The position numbers and the translations under genes were made by a program. 64,000 nucleotides of DNA from Turnera subulata. Lineage: Eukaryota > Streptophyta > Magnoliopsida > Malpighiales > Passifloraceae. Location: contig JAKUCV010001068.1 in assembly GCA_028386065.3 (NCBI GenBank), positions 472,935-536,934 of the forward strand, written 5' to 3'. A model generated the notes under the pieces. That model saw only the letters and a list, made by a program, of their open reading frames with translations, was not told the origin of the DNA and searched no databases. Numbering within the stretch: position 1 is the stretch's first letter; each line of letters begins with the position of its first letter. Below are positions 57,439 to 64,000 of the stretch, one piece after another.

Positions 57439-58941
57439 TGTAAGAATCCGGGCATACAAACTTGACAATCAAGAGCAGCGGAAAGACCCGAAAACCTTGG
57501 AGGATCCAAGTGAAGCAACAAAACCGAACTACAAAAACAAACATACCTGAAACGGTTAGGATCTTTCACCTAACTGAAGAACCGAATCAGTTAGAGCCGA
57601 AAGGATATCTTGCTCCTCTACGGTATCCACACGAACCGTCAATCACCGGCCAGAATCGTCTCACGATCTTCAACCCTCGAGCACTCCCGAACCGTGGTGC
57701 TAGCTACGGATTTCCGGGAGCTATATGTGGTGTTTATGGTATCTCTTTCTTTCACAAAGAAGAGAGGAAGATGTGTGTGTGTTTCTTGCTCTGAAAAACT
57801 CAGAATTCAGAGTGCAAGAGAGAGTGAGAAGGGTCAAGAGTAATTTGATTACTCTACCCCCAATTAGTGCTAAGAGACAATGGGATAATGGCCAACATAT
57901 TGGCCCATTATCTTTTATGATTATGTCTCCACATAACCATGTCTCCACTAATGTACAAACACTCATCACAGCACTAATTTGGTCCAATAATTCTGTCAAT
58001 AACTGAACCAAACCAGCCCAAAACGACCCTGGTCCAACCATGGTCCAACCATACCCAGTCGAACCATGGTCCAACCACAGTTCAACCACCTGCTCGAATC
58101 AACGATTCTATGTGTGTGACCCTGTAGGCACTTGTAACATTCGGCAATAATTGTAAAATCTCATTTTACAATTATAAGCAAAGAGCGGCGTCTAGCAACA
58201 CATCATTGCTACCCGAACGACAAGATCAATACTGATTCATATGCCTCGCAAACATGTCATCGTCCTTTCGTCCCATTATCAAGATTAAACCGAGACATGG
58301 AAAACGTCAATCTCACATATGTTCAATCTTGGTTTCTTGATCCTCGAGTTAACCGCGTAAAAGGGATACCTATGATATCACCATATCATAATCCGAGCAT
58401 GGCTATGCATTTCCGGTTTAACTCTATCAAGAAACCATCCGATAATATACCCGTTATATGGGTTGGACGAATCCCCTCTGGATCATACAAAACCCACTAC
58501 ACATTTATGATATACCCAATGATTACCCTTAAGTCCACCCAGTTACGGATGACTAGGTATAATATCAAAGTATATGACTCATATGTTGGGAACCATGATG
58601 ATCTCAGGTCTAAGGACAATACATATAAGAACCGCTATCGACAAACATATAACGTTGCATGTAGCGTTCTTATGTGGGTCGGTCCAGTCCACAAGTTCTC
58701 TAACTTGTACCCGTATGTAGAATTCATATCACATATAAATTCTTAACATATGCTAGTCTTAATTTATTATTACAACCCATCCATAATAATAATCGACTAG
58801 GGAAATTTTAAGAATACAAAATATTCTAGGGTTATAAATATGGACAAGCGATTATCTCATAATCATATTTATTGGAATAACCTGAATGTATATACATGAC
58901 TACAATCATCCATTGATTGGCTTTTGGGCATATTACTAACA
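57439..58941 (-). mobile_element. Copia 5' LTR, 1503 bp
   Basis: On + it reads TGTAAGAATCCGGG to ATTACTAACA. It is near-identical to 51849-53318 and to the solo LTR at 45777-47285 (opposite orientation). It is followed by the TSD TTTGG and by E5 LTR sequence that resumes 'gtatttgaatgagtt' exactly as at 23351. Confidence 0.92.
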
Positions 58942-59465
58942 TTTGGGTATTTGAATGAGTTAAGGGCTTAGACCAATTAAATATGGATCCTCCAACAATA
59001 TTGGCCCATAAAAAACACTGAGCTTAGTGGCCTTTTAGTCTGAATTTCGTCCAGAAATTCGGATTAAAATAATTCCTTAATTGTTTTTGGTGTTTATGGT
59101 ATGCAGAGTGGAGTGAGGAGGAAAACTAAATTAGGAAGAAGGGTGTGGGTAGGCTACAAGTTAGGAGATTCTCTGGAGCTGAAAACAGGCAAAAGACCAA
59201 TTAGGAAGGGCGTGGGAATCAAGCTAGGCCGGAGTAATGAGACACAGAACCAAAAAGGAAAGAACACGAAAGGAAACTAGTGCCGGCGGACATGGCGACA
59301 TGACCGCCAGCACCTGGCGGGATTGGAGAGATGACCGCAAGCACATGGCGGACATCGCAGGATGACCGCCGGTGCTTGGCGGGCTTCGCTCCCAGTTTTG
59401 GTAGTTTTTCGATCTTTTCCTTTTTGCTTGATCCAGGGTATCTACCGTTGGATCTAAGGTTTCAT

Positions 59466-61072
59466 TGTAACATCCCGGCTTGTCGACTGTCACTACAGAC
59501 CAACACGGGACCTTTCCAACATGCTTTGTCCTCACTCGCACGTTTCCGGGGAAAACTTTCTAGGAGGTCACCCATCCTAGAATTGCTCCAAGTCAAGCAC
59601 GTTTAACTTTGGAGTTTTTCTAGAATGAGCACCAAAAAGGTAGGTGCAGCTTGTTGATATAGTTAGTACCCATCAAACCGTTCAAGCTACTCTCAATTGT
59701 ACAGTCCCATACCTGTACAACCTCGAAATCGCTCTAACTGTGCATCCCCATCCCTACATAGTCTCAGGATCTCTCCTATTCCGGTGTGGATCGGTTCATT
59801 CCCGTACCCCTCCGTCTTCAAGCCTACCAAAAGCCGCTCCTTGTCCATGTTCATCCCGGCACCGGCGTACAGTTCCCGCCCTCATAGACCCCGGGGTGTC
59901 ACAGGCCCACCAGCTTCCGCTAGGTTCGTCTCCGAACCCTGCACCGTACTAGAGGAGCCCTGGAGCTCCGCTACCAAATACCTTGATGCAGTATGTCTGA
60001 TTACGTGTATTACGTGCCTGTTTGATATGATATGCCAGTTGAGCATGAGTTTGTTGGTTTTGAGATATAACATGTGATATGACTTTGTGGTTCGTGTGGT
60101 GACTTGAGGGCTGGAGGCCCGGATTTGAGAATAAGATCTTAAATCCACACAACCCTGTTTGATAATAACGTATGGCAAAACTCTTAAAACATAATTGAGA
60201 ATAACGAACTATAATAATTCTACTGTGGGGCTGTTGACCGGTTGGTTCGAGCGGGAAGTGGTACCCCTCGGGATTTCATGCGGGATAGCATGGTATATGC
60301 GGTTTAGCATATGGGTCTGTGATGACCGGTTCTACCTCCCTCTTTCTATCTCCCCCTCTCTCTATGATGATATTTGGGCTTGGGCCCTAATTGTATTTGG
60401 GCTTATGCCCTGGTTGTCTGATCAGACGGGACCGAGCTCGACGCACACAGTAGAGGGCCCTAACAAAATACTAAATCCTAATAAAACATTCAACTCTAAT
60501 AACAATAAAGTACAATGATAATTAAGTGATAAAATATCAGTGTTGGTTTGAAGTCTGATGATGACTGGTATTGTTCATTATGACTTGTTGGTGCATTGTG
60601 GTTGCTGTTGCCTGATGCCGGTGTACTTGTAGTTGATTTGTGTTTGTATGCACTGGTTTATTTGTTTGAGGTGAGACAGTGGTTGGTCTCACCCCCTCAC
60701 AGTCTTGTCACAGGTCAACTTTTCTTTGAGCAGTGGTGTATAACAGCAGGTGGTGGTGCTTTCCTCCTCGGGTCGGATCCATAGGGTGCATTACATTCAT
60801 ATTTGTTTATGTATTTGTCTTCCGCTGCATACTCTATTTTGATATATTGTATTGTCTATATATTGCATAATTGATGATTTTCTTGATTTTATTGTATCCC
60901 GGGGCAGAAGGGCATTTTGGCCACTTCACATGATATAATTAATCTAATGGAAAATTTGGGATACGGAGTTTCAATTGATTATATTTTCGTGTCCCGGGAA
61001 TGATAAGGGCAATTCGGTCATTTTATATTTAAATTCTATTTTATATTAATAAATTGGGACACGGGCGTTTCA
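59466..61072 (+). mobile_element. Ty3/gypsy (Tekay-like) solo LTR, 1607 bp
   Basis: It runs from TGTAACATCCCGG to GGGACACGGGCGTTTCA, with TTCAT on both sides (59461-59465 and 61073-61077). The last ~1.1 kb matches the LTR at 1430-2561. The first ~500 bp are different and include a 5S-rRNA-like stretch on the - strand. The palindrome GTCTGATCAGAC is at 60416-60427. Confidence 0.92.
59552..59616 (-). other. 5S-rRNA-like segment with box A and box C, antisense in the LTR
   Basis: The - strand aligns without gaps to the middle of plant 5S rRNA from AACTCC onward. Box-A-like AGTTAAACGTGCTTG is at 59594-59608 and box-C-like GGATGGGTGACC at 59566-59577. The region between has diverged. It is not a 5S gene, because the flanking thirds of 5S rRNA are not recognisable. 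The comparison was made from memory of the 5S sequence. Confidence 0.75.
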
Positions 61073-62076
61073 TTCATTCCTGACTCTTAGATCAGCACCA
61101 CGTCCAGACCCCCAGAACACTATAAATAGGACCCCCATTCACCCTCAAAACTCACCAATTCTCTCCATTCGCCCTCTATACACACATAAGCTAGGTGCTT
61201 GGAAAAACTCTCTAATTCTAAGCTTAGGAACCCTTTTATGGGTCGAAATTCTGGAGGAATTTTGTGGAGAAGAGTAGCAAGAAGTTAGTAGCAGCAGAAG
61301 GTCAAGAAGAGAAGAGGAAGGAGGCGGATTTGAGCAAACCGTTGGAGGAAAAGTGCTAAACCCGAGAGGAAGGTTCCAGTAAAGGTAGTCTCAGTATTTT
61401 GGTGATATCAGGAGCTGTAGAAGTTGGTTTGCTGCGATTTTGGTGTCCCTAGAAAGCTAAGAAGTAGCTCTAAAACTTTGCTGCTGAGGCTAGACACTAG
61501 TTCGGCCTCCTTTTATCCCAAATTCCTTGTTGAAGTTCTGCCAAAATTTTGCTTCGGAGTGGTAAGCAAGTAGGAGCAAGAGGAGGGCTTCAAGAGGTAA
61601 ATCGTTCTGATCTTATTGGTTAATTGCTGCTGTGATGTGATGATGCTGATGATGTGATTGTATGTGATGCATGTAAAAACTACGTGAGCTTTGAACCCAA
61701 TACCAGGGGGTATGAGGCAGTTTCTAGTGGGTTGAAACCCAAGCTCAATTATTTATTTATTTTTGTTTTGTTCTTTAATTCTGTTTTATTTTTCTGTTTT
61801 GTGTTGTTTGTGCATGGCATGTATTGATCCTTGATTGCACATGATGTTTTCCTAACATGGATGGGTGCTTGACACCTTTCCATCTGTGACAAACCCTAGG
61901 GTCCATGTCTTTGGTTCGCTAATGAGTTGCCTTATGGAGTCATCAGTTGCCTAAGGAAGGTTTTCTCTGAATTTTGCCCTCTAATAAAATTCAAGTGGCG
62001 ACTCCCAAAGACAAGGATGATAAGAAGAAGGTGTTGAATACGCCTAATGTATCTTGGGTCGGTTATTCCCACAATC

Positions 62077-63612
62077 AAAGGAGTTGCCACCTTGATTTTA
62101 TTTGAAAAAATGAAGGAAAAAACATTAGGCATCAGCCTCTTTCGGAAGGAACATCTTAAGGGACTGATCATAGAGAACCAGAGATTATTGGATTCAGGGG
62201 TTTGTCATGGATGGGAAGGTATTAGGCACCCATCCATGTTGGGGCGAAACTTTGTGCAATTGAAGAATAATTATATGCCTTATGAGTGTGTGTATGTCGT
62301 GTGGAAGCAAATCACATAACAAAACTAAAACAAAAGGAAATTAAAACATATTTGGGCTTGAGTTTCCACCACTAGAAAGCACCTACATACCCCGGAGACC
62401 GGGTTCAAAGCCCACGTAGTTCTCATCAAGGCATCAACACAACAGTTACATCAGCATCATTTGGCATCAATTCACCAGAAAACAATAGATAAAAGGGATC
62501 TAGGATTACCTCTTGTAGGCCTCTTCTAGCTCCTTGATCTGGGTTGTATTCTCCACCCACTTTTTTCCACTTCTTAGCTCAATCTTTGATCTCCTCATGG
62601 TCTAGCCTTGCTGCCTTCTCCTTGATGCTTCCCACGAAATTTCTTTATATTTCTAGGCTTGGAGACATAGAGTTTCTCCAAGCACTAAAGCTTTAAGGGG
62701 AGTATGTGTGAAGAGAATTGTGTATCTTTGGATGTGAATAGATAGAGTTCTAGGGAGTGCAGGGGTCGTGCACCTCTTAGTGATCAAGATTATGGCCAGA
62801 AATCTGGGCCAAAACCGTGTAGAATCAAATTAGGAATGAAAATCGGGGGAAAATCTCATTCCAGGAAATGCATGACCGTTGTGGCAGGCGGTCATCTCCT
62901 GGATGGTACCCAGGCATGGCGGTCATCCGTGCATGACCGCCCAGGTCTGGTGCTCCACCTGAGATGACCACCTGGCCTTCTAGGTTTCATGTGTTCTTCC
63001 CTTTTTTAGCTCCAATCTCCCCTAATTCGCCCTGACTTGATTTGACCGTGTAATTAATCCCCAATCAGCCTAGAATATCTCATTTTCTTGATTATTACTC
63101 GTCCTATGCCCTTCATGTTTGATTGATACACATTAAACTCCTCATTTTATGCAATTTCATACCAAAAACACATTTACCATAAAAATATAATTTAATTCTG
63201 ATTTTTTTAAAAAAATCAGAGCTAAGATTAGTCTGCAAGAAATGTGTTTGTGGGCCAATTATCTCTGGAGAATCCATGTCTTATTAATCTAGGCCTCCAA
63301 ATTTATCCCTAACCGAAAAATAAATCATCTCAATATAATTTGGCTAAAAAAAATAAAGAACCTAGATAAATAAAACAACATATTTTATTAAATCAAACAT
63401 GAAATGTATTTTCAACTTAAGATTAAATCATCTCATTAATCATAATGCTCAAGCACGCAAAAAGGTCCAAATTATAAAATATGCACATTCTATCAAATTA
63501 GATTCTAAATATATTCTAACCAAAGGCTAAATCATCTCATTAATCTTGTGGTTTGAACATACCTAAAATCTAAATTAAAAGAATATTTCTGGGTCAAATT
63601 TGGGTGTTCACA
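62077..63612 (-). mobile_element. E6 5' LTR, outer part
   Basis: It continues the LTR interrupted at 23060. On the - strand it starts TGTGAACACCCAAATTTG (outer end at 63612) and contains the 'atgagatgattta' blocks and a TGACCGCC array (62871-62975). The region near 62160-62280 is the complement of the 'aactttgtgcaa ... catggatgggtgcc' part of LTR A. No gene is seen. Confidence 0.78.
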
Positions 63613-64000
63613 CTTTACTTCACCATTTGAATCAAATTAGGTTTAAACTCATACAGGTTAGCAATATCAGGCAAAGAAATGGCCTGTTATGGGGCTGCAT
63701 GTCGGGGTGCCAAAAGTTGGTTTATTAGCACATTCAGAATGGGACAAAAGAGGGCAATGGCGTTGTCGTCAACGTTGTCACCCATTTTTGCCTCCTATGG
63801 CTTCTGCTTTGCTTTTTCTTGTGGGTTACTGTAGCAGACTTCTCTATCTCAGGCGCACATACAAGATCAGGTTTCTTACTTCTAGTTCTCTGCATATACT
63901 GTCAGGGACGCTGCAAAAGGCACTGCTAGCAATCCTGCCAAAGGAAAAGAAAACAATCAAATAACAAAGAGAGCCTAATTAATCTCAAAACTAAGCAGTA
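63613..64000. other. Unclassified flank outside the E6 LTR
   Basis: No match to the other elements is evident. On the - strand 'ttttcctttggcag' (about 63936-63949) looks like a splice acceptor. An ATG at about 63898 opens a basic frame starting MQRTRSKKPDLVCAPEIEK that stops after about 53 codons. The PEIEK segment faintly recalls N-terminal gag of Athila/Tat elements, but this is weak. The + strand frame 63689-63964 shows no recognisable domain. Confidence 0.25.

Larger units (their letters stand above)
51849..58941 (-). mobile_element. Ty1/copia element lacking reverse transcriptase
   Basis: It is bounded by LTRs 51849-53318 (3') and 57439-58941 (5') and by the TSD TTTGG (51844-51848 and 58942-58946). 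On the - strand the order is leader, gag, protease, integrase, then directly the RNase H end; integrase before RNase H is the copia order. The RT domain is deleted at about 54085. Reading frames are otherwise long, with one stop between gag and protease. Confidence 0.93.
23061..62071 (+). mobile_element. E5: non-coding Tat/Ogre-like element hosting nested insertions
   Basis: LTRs of one family occur at 23061-24193 and 51578-62071, in the same orientation. Interior pieces are 24194-26166, 37536-37857 and 48172-51577, separated by insertions with matching TSDs. Imperfect host duplications TAATC (23056-23060) and CAATC (62072-62076) flank it, and the E6 LTR resumes after it. No gag, RT or integrase is found in its interior, so it resembles a large non-autonomous derivative. 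Its tandem repeats and hairpins are listed separately. Confidence 0.7.
51578..62071 (+). mobile_element. E5 3' LTR, split by two insertions
   Basis: LTR segments are 51578-51848, 58947-59465 and 61078-62071. They are collinear with 23070-24193 and then with the LTR A tail (to 'gggtcggttattccca'). The first few bases of the LTR are degraded. It carries the TGACCGCC array (59287-59390) and TATAAATA at 61121-61128. In the unbroken LTR the array-to-TATA gap would be about 118 bp, like the other copies. No gene is present outside the nested elements. Confidence 0.78.

Noticed and set aside
59552..59616. A 5S rRNA gene
   Set aside because: Only the middle part is 5S-like and the sequence between the boxes has diverged; it lies within an LTR bounded by TSDs.
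63689..63964. 91-codon + frame at the right edge
   Set aside because: No recognisable motif; the opposite strand has an equally weak alternative, so no call is made.

Overview
The window is repeat-rich plant nuclear DNA. Nearly every base can be assigned to LTR retrotransposons that are inserted in, truncated by or recombined with one another. The evidence is Ty3/gypsy chromovirus (Tekay/Del-like) gag-pol remains, Tat/Ogre-like gag-protease remains, a Ty1/copia element, solo LTRs with 5-bp target-site duplications (TSDs), tRNA-derived SINE-like arms and many degraded reading frames. I see no convincing host gene, tRNA, rRNA gene or CRISPR array. The sequence does not let me name the species; a seed plant, probably a dicot, fits best.

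Left part (1-23,060). An LTR ends precisely at 2561 and abuts the middle of a gag gene, followed by a decayed chromovirus (E1, 2562-7710) whose 3' LTR is cut off by a 318-bp inverted repeat (7711-8028) made of two head-to-head SINE-like arms. Then come Tat/Ogre-like elements on the + strand: E3 (gag-pro 8029-10334, and an antisense DUF7745-like ORF 12353-11042), a short gag-less unit between two LTRs (12700-17633), and E4 (gag-pro 18145-20712). E6 lies on the - strand (gag 22460-21105); its 5' LTR starts at 22981 and is interrupted at 23060.

Nested block (23,061-62,071). A + strand, apparently non-coding element, E5, sits inside the E6 LTR. Four insertions lie within E5: (1) a - strand gypsy solo LTR (26167-37530, TSD ACTTG), which itself contains the better preserved chromovirus E2 (27692-37188); (2) X2, a - strand gag-only element (37858-48166, TSD ACCAC), which contains a copia solo LTR (45777-47285, TSD TTCAC); (3) a - strand Ty1/copia element lacking reverse transcriptase (51849-58941, TSD TTTGG); (4) a gypsy solo LTR (59466-61072, TSD TTCAT) carrying an antisense 5S-rRNA-like promoter region. 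The E6 LTR resumes at 62077 and ends at 63612. The last 388 bases are unclassified flank.

Functionally, E2 holds gag, protease, RT, RNase H, integrase and chromodomain, but with stops and a frameshift. The Tat/Ogre-like elements here have no visible RT or integrase, so they would have depended on relatives elsewhere. Unexplained structure is concentrated in non-coding parts: covarying GAAA-loop hairpins in E5 and X2, a palindrome array in the copia leader, a GGGGCATGCTACCCC minisatellite, and GGCGGTCAT/ATGACCGCC arrays near LTR TATA boxes.
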